This document shows, in pieces, positions 53,518 to 63,479 of a stretch of 64,000 nucleotides of DNA. The stretch lies in NCBI GenBank assembly GCA_006503535.1, contig QYRS01000012.1, positions 1,860,001 to 1,924,000 on the forward strand, written 5' to 3'. The DNA comes from Arthrinium phaeospermum. Taxonomy: Eukaryota; Ascomycota; Sordariomycetes; Amphisphaeriales; Apiosporaceae. A program made the position numbers and the translations under genes. Under the pieces are notes generated by a model that searched no databases, was not told where the DNA came from, and was given only the letters and a program-made list of their open reading frames with translations. Within the stretch, counting starts at the first letter, position 1, and the number at the start of each line of letters is the position of its first letter.

Positions 53518-55257
53518 TTAGAGAAAGTAGGCTGTATCAAACCACTGTCTGATATCTCGCGGCATTCGATCGAAAGAACTATGAATGTCTGCCATACGAT
53601 CCTTAACGGCGAAACATGTACCACCTCGCTCAATGAAGACACGCGCCAAGTCGTAGTGGCCAGCGGTCAGGGCAAGGTAGAGATAGCTGCGAGGAGGTTT
53701 GCGGTGGTTGGAACAGACAGCTGCGGGCTTTCTGTTGGTTCCGTTGTCGACGAGAAGCTTTATGGCCGAAAGCAAGCCGACAGGACTAACCACCGTGTTC
53801 TTTTGAACATAAAACACATATGCAAACTCGAGCGGCGAAAACCAAGGATCCCTATTCAAGACAGCGCCGTGCTTCAACAGGGTTTGCAGCTTGTAGACGG
53901 CCACGCAGGTACCATCATCTCTCATGGTATCGAAGTCTCTTCGAACAGAGTATGACGACATATTCTTCAGATACCAGTTGAGGAGGCAAGGTTCGCCAGG
54001 AAGCTCTCGTAGATCCGCTCCCCTCTCTAGGAGCTCTTTAACAATGGAACCATCGTCGTCAAGGAGCAAGGATTGGTGTAGAAAACAGTATTCCCCGAGT
54101 GCTCTACTCCGATAGTTGACATCTGCGCCTGATGTAATCAATAATACCATAAGCCTCCTGAAATCCTGTAGGTTCGCCGTTTCGACTTTCCACCTGCTCA
54201 TGCAATTGTTGAGGAGTGAGGTGGCTTGGGTCGTCAAAGTGCCGCTGTCGTCAGCGCGATCGAGATTGCAACGGATGGATGGATCTTCCAATATCTTCAC
54301 TGCCTCAGTGTCACGATTTTGATACGTGATAAGCTGTTTTAGGCCAAGGAAGATGTCATAGCCGAGTTCAACCAAACAACTTAGCGAAGTCATACACACT
54401 CGGGATTCGGCAGCAATGCGCATGTGACTATGCGTTGGGCTTTCATAGTTGTTCTTGACAAGATATCGTATAAGGTCAACATGACCATAGAGCAGAGCAA
54501 TGTCAAGAATTGACAATGACTCCTCCTCATTTGGATTGATATTGACATTGACGACGGACCCGGCAGCCAAAAGGGATATGCTTGTCTCGAGATGGCCGGC
54601 GCACACAGCAACGTGTAGCGGGGTGACTCGCCCAGGATCCTGTCTTGCGAGAAAGCTCCATGACCTCGATCTATTCTTCAACATAAGAACAGGCCGAAGC
54701 CTGTCGTTCTTACACTTGCCAAGAGCGTTGCAAGCCGCACCCTTGGCCAGGAGCCATTGTACTGCGCCTGAATGTCCCAAGGCCGCAGCCCAGTGGAGTG
54801 GCGTGAATGAGAATTCCGATTTGAAGGGACATGAACGTCTGTCGGCGTAAGAGCTGCCGATGAACTTTCTCCCCTCCACTGAAACGAACTGCACTCTGTT
54901 CAAGCCTGGCAAGCCTTCGTCCATAGTCTTGGCAATGCGCTCCAGGTGCTCGAAGGCTGCCACTCCATCACTGCGTGCAATCTTGAAGACAGCACTGCCT
55001 TTATCGTGTCGAATGTTCCGCTCGTATAGGAGATCGCGGTAGACTCCAAAAAGCTTCTTGCAAGTTCTTAACATGGCAAAGACTGTTTCATCGGAGTCGC
55101 TTTCCATTGCAATGCCAAGGTGAATCTCGGGGGGAAGCTTGACCAAGGCTGATAAGTTCTGCGGGTCGATGCCCTGATCTCCATCGAAGAAGATTCCGGG
55201 CATTGTGTCGGCTTGTTGGTCTTGAAGCAGGTGCAGTGGTTTGGGTTGGTGCTTCAA
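53518..55257 (-). CDS. F-box-like ankyrin-repeat protein, copy 2
   Basis: Single exon of 579 aa (a start at codon 19, MPGIFFDGDQ, is equally possible). The N-terminus carries an F-box-like segment (LVKLPPEIHLGIAMESDSDE, MLRTCKKLFGVYRDLLYERN) as in the 47.5-kb gene. Ankyrin units follow: FTPLHWAAALGHSGAVQWLL, VTPLHVAVCAGHLETSISLL, ILDIALLYGHVDLIRYLV, and C-terminal YLALTAGHYDLARVFIERGG. It probably acts as a substrate adaptor or protein-binding scaffold. The two ankyrin genes flank the WxVD and small basic genes. They are clearly paralogous at the N-terminus and divergent elsewhere. Confidence 0.8.
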   Translation of the reverse strand: MKHQPKPLHLLQDQQADTMPGIFFDGDQGIDPQNLSALVKLPPEIHLGIAMESDSDETVFAMLRTCKKLFGVYRDLLYERNIRHDKGSAVFKIARSDGVAAFEHLERIAKTMDEGLPGLNRVQFVSVEGRKFIGSSYADRRSCPFKSEFSFTPLHWAAALGHSGAVQWLLAKGAACNALGKCKNDRLRPVLMLKNRSRSWSFLARQDPGRVTPLHVAVCAGHLETSISLLAAGSVVNVNINPNEEESLSILDIALLYGHVDLIRYLVKNNYESPTHSHMRIAAESRVCMTSLSCLVELGYDIFLGLKQLITYQNRDTEAVKILEDPSIRCNLDRADDSGTLTTQATSLLNNCMSRWKVETANLQDFRRLMVLLITSGADVNYRSRALGEYCFLHQSLLLDDDGSIVKELLERGADLRELPGEPCLLNWYLKNMSSYSVRRDFDTMRDDGTCVAVYKLQTLLKHGAVLNRDPWFSPLEFAYVFYVQKNTVVSPVGLLSAIKLLVDNGTNRKPAAVCSNHRKPPRSYLYLALTAGHYDLARVFIERGGTCFAVKDRMADIHSSFDRMPRDIRQWFDTAYFL

Positions 55258-56589
55258 GTCATATGGTCGGTTTGTGGGGGATATGAGTTGGGGAAAAGGA
55301 AACAGCTCAGGTTACCAAGCCGAACGCGCTTTCTTAGGCGAAAAAAGCACACAGATGGGCGTTGAATAGATGGGGAAGAGATGGTGGTATGGAGAGATCG
55401 GAAAGTTGCCTGCTGTTCGCTCAGGACTTTCGCGGGGAAGTTGGAACGGGGTGCTGTCTCGAGCGGGCGTGGGCTGGTGGATCAAGGTAGGTTGAGGAAA
55501 AGAAGGAAACACCTGCCGACCTTCAAGTCTTGCAGTCTGTCAGGTTGCGACTTCCCGTAAAGTGTGGAAAATTTGCCATATCAAATTCACCGAGGACATG
55601 CTAAAAAGCTGACTGCATAAAAAGGCCACCTCAACTGCCCGCAACACTCAGCAGAATCTTTAGAATCTACTTCCTTGCGCAATGTACTGGAATAAAAGTA
55701 GATTGATTATGCCATTGAAGATGGGCGACCTATTTCTTATCCCAAGTCTGATTACTACCGCGAGAGTGGTTTGGAGGGCCTGCAATGATATTAAATAAAT
55801 GATTATGCCGTTGTCAGACCGCCACTGGAGTAATGAAGCGGGGATCCAACCAGCACCTGAAACCCGGTCCATTCAATTTGTACCTTTTTCTGTTGATATC
55901 AGACATAGTGCTTGCGCAGCAATTCTGTGGTGGACAACTTCTTTTGATCCAGAGCGGCGCGTGTGTGAGCCCCTGAGTGGCGCTTATGGTTCTTAGGGGG
56001 TCTGTACAGAGGCACCCCAACGAATGTACGAACTCACACTACGGCCGGCGAGACAACTTACTTGAAAAGTGCATTTCCAGTGACCTTGACACTTAACCAA
56101 CGATCCCCATTACTGTGCGCTATTGAGCATCCTCATGCCCACTCGTGCGTCTTTGATCTACGCTAAACCACTGCCCCCAAGATTGACAATCGCATTTCGA
56201 GTCTACCTGCTATGACAGCGATCAATTAGGGTTGGTTGTCAGAAGTTATTCTCACGGGACATTGAAGCCATCGTGGGGTTGATGCATGGTGCTTACAGCT
56301 CTAGCTTTGGTGTTTTTGGATTACCTCAAGAAACAAGTATTTTAGACGCGACCCGTGACGTCATCCCGCCCCATCATGACCAACGTCCAAGGAACCTGCC
56401 AACGGTCGCGCTCACCACACTTAGATCTCAACTACCGAACAAACCATTGCTTTAGCCCTTTGTAATTGAATTGAAACATCCATCGATACCTACATCTGTA
56501 CTTTGTCTGGTTTTCGCCCTTCCTATCTTAGATCCCTATCCATACCCCACTGCGCGGCGTTTGCGCGACCACACACACACACACATACT
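55258..56589. other. Divergent intergenic region
   Basis: About 1.3 kb with no convincing gene. The last bases before the start at 56590 include a short (CA)n run (56569..56586). Confidence 0.45.
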
Positions 56590-57798
56590 ATGAGCCAACA
56601 GTACCTCCTCCGGAACGAGCCCAGCCGGTTCCCGCCGCCGCCCGACATGGCGAAGCGGCTCAAGTCGAAAAAGTTTGTGGACCCCGAGGGCTGGGACGCC
56701 GGGCAGTCGGAGAACGACAAGCGGCTCAAGTGGCTGCACGACGAGCACCGGCGCGCCATGGAGGAGTGCGCGTCGCGGCTGCGCCAGGTCGACCACGACC
56801 AGAAGATGTCCGAGGCGGACAAGAGCATGGAGCGGCACCGCCTCTTCCACATGAAGGCCATGCAGGAGGCCGACACGCGCCTCGGCGAGGCCCAGTCCTC
56901 CATCGAGGCCCACCGCGTCTTCCACGCCGAGGCCATGAAGGAGGCCGACGGCCGCCTCGAGATGGCCGACGACAGCATGATCAAGCACCGCGAGTTCCAC
57001 GCCCGGGCCATGAAGGAGGCCGACGACCGCTTGGCCGCCGCCGAGGGCAGCATTCAGGAGCATCGGAAGTTCCATGTCAAGGCAATGGAGGAGGCCGACG
57101 AGCGGCTGGCCATGTCCGACGACAGCATGATCGAGCATCGAAAATTCCACGAGCGGGCGATTAAGGAGGCCGACGAGCGGCTGGCGGCGGCGGAGGAGAG
57201 CATCCAAGAGCACAGAAAGTTCCACGCCCAGGCCATGAAGGAAGCGGATGAGAGGCTCGCCATGAGGGACAACAGCATGATCAAGCACCGCGAGTTCCAC
57301 GCTCGAGCCATCAAAGAGGCGGACGAGCGACTAGCCGCAGCCGACGACAGCATCCAAAACCACCGTATCTGGCACGCCGAACAGATGAAAGAAGCCGATG
57401 ACCGGCTCAACCAAGCGGACGACGCCATCGTCAATCATCGTGTTTGGCACGCCGAGCAGATGAAGGAAGCAGACGAAAGGCTCAACCAAGCAGACGACGC
57501 TATTGTCGGACATCGTACCTGGCATGAAGAGCAGATGAGGGAAGCTGATGAGCGGCTCAACCAAGCAGACGATGCCATCGTAGCTCATCGTACCTGGCAC
57601 GCCGAACAGATGAGGGAAGCGGATGAGCGGCTAAACAGGGCAGATGACAGTATGGCAAAGCACAGGGAGTGGCACAAGGAACAGATGGAGGAGGCGGAAA
57701 AGAGGATACACATGGCAGAGGACAGTATGAAACGCCATCGAGTATGGCATGCGGAGCAGATGGTAGCGGCGGATAAGCGACTGAGTGGAATGAGCTAA
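56590..57798 (+). CDS. Repeat protein: twelve 25-residue helical repeats, each with an HxxxH pair
   Basis: Single exon. Start taken at 56590 (MSQQYLLRNE), 402 aa; an upstream ATG would add a His-Thr run read from the CA repeat. After a ~50-residue head with Pro and Lys, the protein is a tandem array of 25-residue units of the form A-E-Q-M-K-E-A-D-E-R-L-x5-D-x-I-x-x-H-R-x-[FW]-H. I count twelve full units plus a degenerate leading unit and a cut trailing one. Each ends with HRxFH or HRxWH, an i/i+4 His pair on a predicted helix. The first units alternate two types (a ~50-residue period); later units are uniform and use Trp. No signal peptide or membrane segment. Function unknown; a long rod that may bind metal is an inference. 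Confidence 0.75.
   Translation: MSQQYLLRNEPSRFPPPPDMAKRLKSKKFVDPEGWDAGQSENDKRLKWLHDEHRRAMEECASRLRQVDHDQKMSEADKSMERHRLFHMKAMQEADTRLGEAQSSIEAHRVFHAEAMKEADGRLEMADDSMIKHREFHARAMKEADDRLAAAEGSIQEHRKFHVKAMEEADERLAMSDDSMIEHRKFHERAIKEADERLAAAEESIQEHRKFHAQAMKEADERLAMRDNSMIKHREFHARAIKEADERLAAADDSIQNHRIWHAEQMKEADDRLNQADDAIVNHRVWHAEQMKEADERLNQADDAIVGHRTWHEEQMREADERLNQADDAIVAHRTWHAEQMREADERLNRADDSMAKHREWHKEQMEEAEKRIHMAEDSMKRHRVWHAEQMVAADKRLSGMS
56836..57783 (+). repeat. 75-bp coding tandem repeat array
   Basis: The DNA behind the 25-residue repeats, with conserved GAGGCCGACGAGCGGCT-like and CATCG...CAC segments at 75-bp spacing. Copies differ mainly at third positions, so the protein is under selection while the DNA has diverged. 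The 3' half is more uniform than the 5' half. Confidence 0.85.
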
Positions 57799-58587
57799 GG
57801 AGATTCCAGATGGGTGTCCAATGAGGTCAAATGTGTTAGTTAATTTGTAATATCAACGAGCGTTTCATATCTGGATTGAGAGTCGAAGCTTGGTTCGTCA
57901 TGTTCTTGTTAGGGAGCTAGGCAAGACAACGCTCGGCCACTTGTGCCGGGAACTAATGAACCGGTTGTTTCCTACTTCTGTGCTAAGTTCCCATGAGACT
58001 AACTACAACTGTGTCCGTGAGCATTTGGCGCATGTCTCACTTCTCGGGGTCACGTGGGTACGCGTTGAGTGGACACCACTCCCCATGATTAGGGGCGTCC
58101 GGCCACGATACTTTGTTTGGCAGTGGACCTCGTAAGGCAGAGTCCAGGGGCTATGGATAGTGGATACTTGGATGGCTTTGCCAATCTCGCGAGTCTCGAC
58201 CTTGATCTCTTCAGCCACCACCAATCACATTGAGAGCCAAGCTCAGCTGGGGCGCCACATCTTTCAGGTCGGCACTTGTATCATGAGATAGGTAGCCAAT
58301 AGGACGTATGCTAGACATGACATTCCAATCAAATGTGGATGGTCGCCAAGCATGGCGGCCGTCTGCAAAGCTGAATCCTAATTGAGGAATGTAACTTGCC
58401 GCGGGTGACCATCGACCGGTGAATTACTAAATAGGAACCCCTAATCTAATACTATCTCGTAATTAATCCTATACCTACTTATTTCGTTCTTCCCATGACA
58501 TTACGATAGACGTGTGCTTCATGGTTTGTTGGTCCTCACTCCATACATCGTGAACCACTCATGCTGTCGTAACCCGGACAGCCCAAC
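57799..58587. other. Intergenic region
   Basis: About 790 bp between two plus-strand genes; no gene or repeat seen. Confidence 0.4.
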
Positions 58588-59488
58588 ATGTCCAACAACA
58601 CGATTCCGTACAACTACACAGCCTCCGCGGCCGAGCTCCAAGCTATCACGATCGACGAAGCAGCCTGCTACTCCCTACCATTCGGCGGCATCGGTTTCGC
58701 CTCGCACATGCTGACCTACTACACGGCGGTGATGCTGTACCTAGGCCGCCAGCCCCTGAGACCTTGGAAACGACTCAACCACAAGCGCTTCGATCTGATC
58801 CTCGGCTCCGTCCAGCTCGTCATCACAATCGTCCTGACTTCTATCTCCATCAGCCGCTGCTGGAGGTCCTGGCCCTTCGCCATGTTGGGCGTTTGGATGC
58901 TCACCACGTCTGTCTGTGTCTCGGTCCTGCCCATGCTCATGTCCATTGTCCACACCCAGGTCTTGGAGGTTGAGCGTACAGACACCGATGGACTTAAGGT
59001 GGAGGTAGCTACGAAAGTACGTCGCATAGTTGTTTACGCACCTCTTATGGGAGCCATACTGATACTGTCGCCTTTAGATATCCTTGCCGGGCACCAAGCG
59101 TCTCCTGATTTGGCCGGCCCTCCTTTGGATTCTGGGATCGTTCGCGGGCGTCGCTGGTACCATCATGATCTCGTTACCACACTACGTGGCCGAGGCCATC
59201 GAGCATCGGTTCGGGCCCCTGTTTATTCTCACCACTGTGTTTGCTGGACTGTTGATGCTGCCCCTGATACTCATGATATGGTCTTGCTGTGTGCTGGAGG
59301 CAAATGCGAAGTTTATTCTTGGTGTCCTCGTCTACGTCGTGTTGGGGGTGACGGTCCTGGCCTTGCCCTGGATGGATTGGGCGTTGGGCCTTATCACTGG
59401 GAACATGGCGGGCATACCAAGTGGTGATGCCAAGACCCTGTACTTTTGTTACGTAGTGGCGAAGAGGTTAGGTATGCTGTCGCTTTGA
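58588..59488 (+). CDS. Polytopic membrane protein of unknown function
   Basis: Two exons, 58588..59016 and 59078..59488 (61-bp intron, GTACGT to TTTAG), 279 aa. About seven hydrophobic segments: FGGIGFASHMLTYYTAVMLY, FDLILGSVQLVITIVLTSIS, MLGVWMLTTSVCVSVLPMLM, then in exon 2 LLIWPALLWILGSFAGVAGT, GPLFILTTVFAGLLMLPLIL, FILGVLVYVVLGVTVLALPW and WALGLITGNMAG. There is an N-glycosylation-like NNTIPYNYT at the N-terminus. No transporter or receptor signature recognised; similar small fungal integral membrane proteins of this topology are widely annotated as hypothetical. Confidence 0.75.
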
Positions 59489-60079
59489 GGGCATTTGGAA
59501 TGATTGGAGGTTTTTGCATTACCAGTAACATCACTCAATGATAGTAAAGTATCCGCATCGTCAGCACCATATGTTCGCTGATCCTGGAAGGGACCGTAGG
59601 GGCACTTTTGATGCGGGCTCCAATATATGGTGGATTGGTGCCATTCGTAACACCGAATCAGTTGGCCCTGGCATTGAACGAATATCACAAGGTCGCAGGT
59701 GATAGCTATGGTATGATCCATGCTTCTGGCAACAATGTGGCGGATGGGAGACAGATGAGGTGAGCAGTAGGTGAGAGTTTCGAACTTAAGGATGTACATA
59801 CCTTGTGTACCTGCTTTGGGCGCTTTTTCGCATTGACTGATTAATTGAATTTTTCAGTGCAAGAGTAGGTACTTAAGGCTGCATTGGTTCAATCCATTGG
59901 CAACTTCTGTTCCTCTTCCCACAAACTGCCAGAGGAACTTGAGCTTCCTTGTTTGCGCAGTGGCACACAAATCCAAACCTCAACCCACACCACGCCCTTC
60001 GCCCATCCCATCCTCTACCATCAAATCTTTCATCCAAGCAAAGCTCAACTCTTTTGGTATCGGCCTCAAATCCGTCGCG
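59489..60079. other. Intergenic region
   Basis: About 590 bp between two plus-strand genes; nothing recognisable. Confidence 0.35.
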
Positions 60080-60681
60080 ATGCCAGCAAAGCGAAAACGC
60101 CAGGATTCTGTTCCTGAGGAGAGGCCTCAGCGCCGCCGCCGCTTGGCCGACCCTACTGTGAGTTTCCTTTTACTCAACCTTACCAGCCAGATTATTTACT
60201 TTTTGCAACTGCTGACACCATTCAACAGCGCGAGCCTCAGGAAGAGTCTGTCCATCGCCAAGAATTGGGTTCCCCGGGTCCCGATGACACTCTTCGTTCA
60301 CAGTCTGCCCCTCCGGACTTACAAGTTACCAGTTCGGAGTCGGGCACTGGTGCCACTGGTCTTGGCGCTGATGATGAACCATCCCAGGATTCTCCAGGTC
60401 CGCAGGCAGCCGAGGCCACCAATCTCGACCCTTCCTCGTCTATGCCCAATCCAGACGACTACGAATTGATACTGAACGTGTCTGGCCGGGACGACGTCGG
60501 CTCAACGTTGACCTGTAAGCATCGCGATCAAAGCTCCGTCGTGGCCCACCTGGTCACACAGGATGAAGCCATACGCCGGGAACGCAACTTGGGTGACGAC
60601 AGTTACCTCCTCTGGACGGTCATCGATGACAGCTTGAAGCCTTTGCTCCGTTCCCACGGGCTTATGCCCCCGGGTACCTGA
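60080..60681 (+). CDS. Small protein with basic nuclear-signal-like head
   Basis: Two exons, 60080..60157 and 60229..60681 (71-bp intron with GTGAGT, CTGAC and CAACAG), 176 aa. Unrecognised. The N-terminus reads MPAKRKRQDS then RPQRRRRLAD, a bipartite-like nuclear signal. A disordered Ser/Pro/Asp-rich middle follows (LQVTSSESGTGATGLGADDE). The last 65 residues look folded (DDYELILNVSG, DQSSVVAHLVTQDEAIRRER, YLLWTVIDDSLKPLLRSHG). A degenerate stretch near 63.6 kb resembles its middle part. Confidence 0.62.
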
Positions 60682-61184
60682 GAGAACTCGGGCGAACCAC
60701 AAAAGCAGTGGCCAGGCGCAATCGCCCAAAACCTCGGGTCTGCTTTCTGATACTCTATAGTCAATTAAGATTTGACTGAATCACTGTTCCTTGCCTTATT
60801 TATCCTACGTGAATGACCAAACTCCTTACGCCTAAGTTATCCTGTCATTGGTGAAGCCCTTGATTACACACTGGACTGGCCACCAGCTAAGGCAGCCCGC
60901 CAACAACCCAGCTGTGAAAACACTGTAAATTACCTAGTGTAAACTGATAGCTAGAATGAAGAATTGCATTGAATTCAGGTACCTGAGGCATAATGCCATG
61001 GCTACTACTGAATCAAACTCCCCACTTTGCCGTACATCCATGCATTTCCCACAACCCAGCTTGGATACAAATCTCATCAATTCTTTCCCCTTCGCTCTTC
61101 ACCAATTTCATTTTCCCTTTTCCTCTTGTGTAGTTACGCTGAGAAACGAATCTACTTAGGTACAATATCTAGGCCATCAACAAG
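60682..61184. other. Intergenic region
   Basis: About 500 bp; nothing recognisable. Confidence 0.35.
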
Positions 61185-62753
61185 ATGGCACACCATCAAG
61201 GGCAAGGTGACGAGTCACAGGAAAGTAACCGCGCCGGACGCCTTGGGGACAATTCGAGGGATAGCAACGCTACCTCGAGTCCTTCCCGGCAGAATCCGCA
61301 AGGCAGCGGTCAAGAACATGAAGAACGTGCTATCCAACGGCATGTTCAATGCGCCGCGAACTATTTCGCCAGGCAGCATGAGCCGGATCCCAATGTGGCG
61401 AAACCTGAGACGTCGTCGGGGATGACATATAAGTCCAACAACCTGACGTTTAACAACGCAAAGGGTCTGAATGCAGATGGACTCCGTGCCCTTGCGGACA
61501 AGATGACAAACAAGAATGTGTACCTAGTCTCGTCGCTTTACTCGAACGGCAAGCCAATAGTTGGAAGAAACCGGAAACGCGGTGTCGCGAGCAGTGATGC
61601 CCTCGATGAGTTCTTTGAAGACGCCTACGGGATCAAACCACCACCCAAGGCAGCAAAGACGAGTAGTTCGTCGCGGACACCGAGGACCTCCCAGACGCCT
61701 CAGACGTCCAAGGCCACGACAGCAGGACAACAAAACCGCACTGCGATAAAGCAGAAGAAGGTTTGCCGTATCTGCAAGGTCGGTACCCATACGGCGGACA
61801 AGTGCATAAAGGTCGTACCGGGCACAGGCATGATGAGGTTCTGTCCGATCCATCCCACTCTGGACAACCATGCGCTGGACCAATGCCCTGATCTTGAAGA
61901 ATATCTCAGGGATCCACATAAGATCAATCTTCTTCATGAGTGGATGGGTCCTGCACGGGTGGGAATGCCGCCCATCTACACGGAACTCATTTGCATCAAC
62001 CAGCTCACTCGTTATCTGGGCAAACCGATGAAGCTGCTGCCGTGGAGCGTGGAGCGTTCTGTCCACTTATGGCATTTTCACCGCGAGAGGCTAAACGACT
62101 CCCTGGACTACGACTTTGCTCCGGCACTGCCGGAGGACTTCAACGACCTTGATCGGGCAGCCATTACGACTTACCAAACGCTTGGTAACAAGGTCCCGGG
62201 CGATGGCACCATCGAGGAGATCCTTCGTATAGTAGGGGCTGAGCACTCATACTCGCGAGTTCATCGGACTCCACCTGTGACCAGCAAGGATACGACACCG
62301 GTACCCGCTGGCGCGATTGAGACACCGGCAGCCCCGGTCGTTGAGGTTGATGAGAAACAGGACGGCACAGTGAGTGATGGCAGCATATCCTGGTACCGGC
62401 CATCCAGAACCCGACGTCGTCCGAGGAACTACCGACGACCAAATCGCCGACTATATGATTCATATAGGCCACAAAGAGACCGCACGAGTCCTCCTTATCG
62501 GGATCGAGCGCCACGGACAGAATCGGAGCAGGCAGCAGTCGAGGACAGCGCCGCCCGAAGTGGTTCGAACGGATCCAGTTCGATGCCGCAAGACACTCCA
62601 GGTGCCACAGAGCAAGGCCCAAATATCAGCATTGTGCTAAACAATTGTCATTTCCATTTCTCGCTGCCACACAACCCGTTCGAAACAGGCTCGACTCCTC
62701 AAGATGTTCCGCGACAGAACACCAGCCATCGAGCTGGTGATCCTACTTCTTAA
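61185..62753 (+). CDS. Double metal-motif protein, copy 3 (CCHC + CHHC), intact
   Basis: Single exon of 522 aa, the complete reference for the family. The N-terminal 190 residues are polar, with a possible folded stretch (NNLTFNNAKGLNADGLRALA) and Lys/Arg patches. The core starts at residue 194: C194, C197, H202 and C207 (CRICKVGTHTADKC), then C220, H223, H229 and C234 (CPIHPTLDNHALDQC). It continues MPPIYTELICINQLTRYLGK, LLPWSVERSVHLW and LDYDFAPALPEDF to about residue 355. The C-terminus is Arg/Tyr/Pro-rich (RTRRRPRNYRRPNRRLYDSY), disordered and probably RNA-binding in character. No retroviral protease, reverse transcriptase or integrase is present nearby, so although the first motif has the Gag-knuckle spacing, an element origin is only a possibility. 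Confidence 0.72.
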   Translation: MAHHQGQGDESQESNRAGRLGDNSRDSNATSSPSRQNPQGSGQEHEERAIQRHVQCAANYFARQHEPDPNVAKPETSSGMTYKSNNLTFNNAKGLNADGLRALADKMTNKNVYLVSSLYSNGKPIVGRNRKRGVASSDALDEFFEDAYGIKPPPKAAKTSSSSRTPRTSQTPQTSKATTAGQQNRTAIKQKKVCRICKVGTHTADKCIKVVPGTGMMRFCPIHPTLDNHALDQCPDLEEYLRDPHKINLLHEWMGPARVGMPPIYTELICINQLTRYLGKPMKLLPWSVERSVHLWHFHRERLNDSLDYDFAPALPEDFNDLDRAAITTYQTLGNKVPGDGTIEEILRIVGAEHSYSRVHRTPPVTSKDTTPVPAGAIETPAAPVVEVDEKQDGTVSDGSISWYRPSRTRRRPRNYRRPNRRLYDSYRPQRDRTSPPYRDRAPRTESEQAAVEDSAARSGSNGSSSMPQDTPGATEQGPNISIVLNNCHFHFSLPHNPFETGSTPQDVPRQNTSHRAGDPTS

Positions 62754-63479
62754 ATACCAGGGCCCTTAAAGAAAACCCGAGGAGTACTGGATGTCGTGTT
62801 GTGTTGCCCCCTCGCCCACTCGTTAAAGCAGTGACGCGGTAGAATTGTAAAAACGTGCAAGTAGTATTTTAATGAGGTACTTAACAGATCGTGTGCTACT
62901 AACTACTGCCTTGGAGACACATATGTGCAACGTGATCGTTCTTCTCGACATGTGCAATGACCGTGAGTTCTCCCAAGTCGGCTTGAATGGTGTTGTAGAC
63001 TCCCCATTGTGACCAGTAACTTCAGAACGTCTTCGCTCTCTTCTGCGTATAAATTAGGCTGTAGTTGTTTCCTTCCCTTCTGAACCGCAAGCACGGCGAT
63101 AACCTTTTTATAAACTAACAGGCTAGAATCAACGATTACGGGACTGTAGTGATGGGGAGGTAAGTTTCAAGGGCTTTGAAAATGCGAGAGCTCTAAGTAT
63201 TCCAGGGCCCAAAAACTGCCAGGGCCCGAAAATTGCTAGGGCCTTAAAAGTGCCAGAGCCTTAGGAGTTCCAAGGCCTTAAAAATGCTAGGGCCTTGAAA
63301 ATACACTTCCAAGGCTAGGGGCTTAACAGTTCTAGAGCCTTAAAAATGCAAGGGCGGTAATTGTTAGGGCGGTACTTCATCCTACAGTTCAAATCACTGG
63401 CAGGATCCTGGATCCCCAGATCAACTTACGCCATTAGGACTTCTCATATATCCAGTGAACATCCCACAAGATATTCTTT
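62754..63479. other. Intergenic region with 17-bp minisatellite
   Basis: About 730 bp without a convincing gene. It includes the minisatellite listed next. One isolated unit, CCAGGGCCCTTAAAG, lies directly after the stop of the metal-motif gene at about 62758. Confidence 0.5.
63202..63373. repeat. 17-bp minisatellite, about ten degenerate copies
   Basis: Units such as CCAGGGCCCAAAAACTG, CCAGGGCCCGAAAATTG, CTAGGGCCTTAAAAGTG and CCAAGGCCTTAAAAATG follow each other at 17-bp spacing, with two longer units in the middle and a decayed 3' end (CAAGGGCGGTAATTGT). Each unit carries a GGGCC core followed by an A run. Confidence 0.88.

Noticed and set aside
56503..56589. Upstream ATG extension of the 25-residue-repeat protein
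   Set aside because: The added 29 residues include a His-Thr run read from a CA microsatellite; the ATG at 56590 gives a more natural start.
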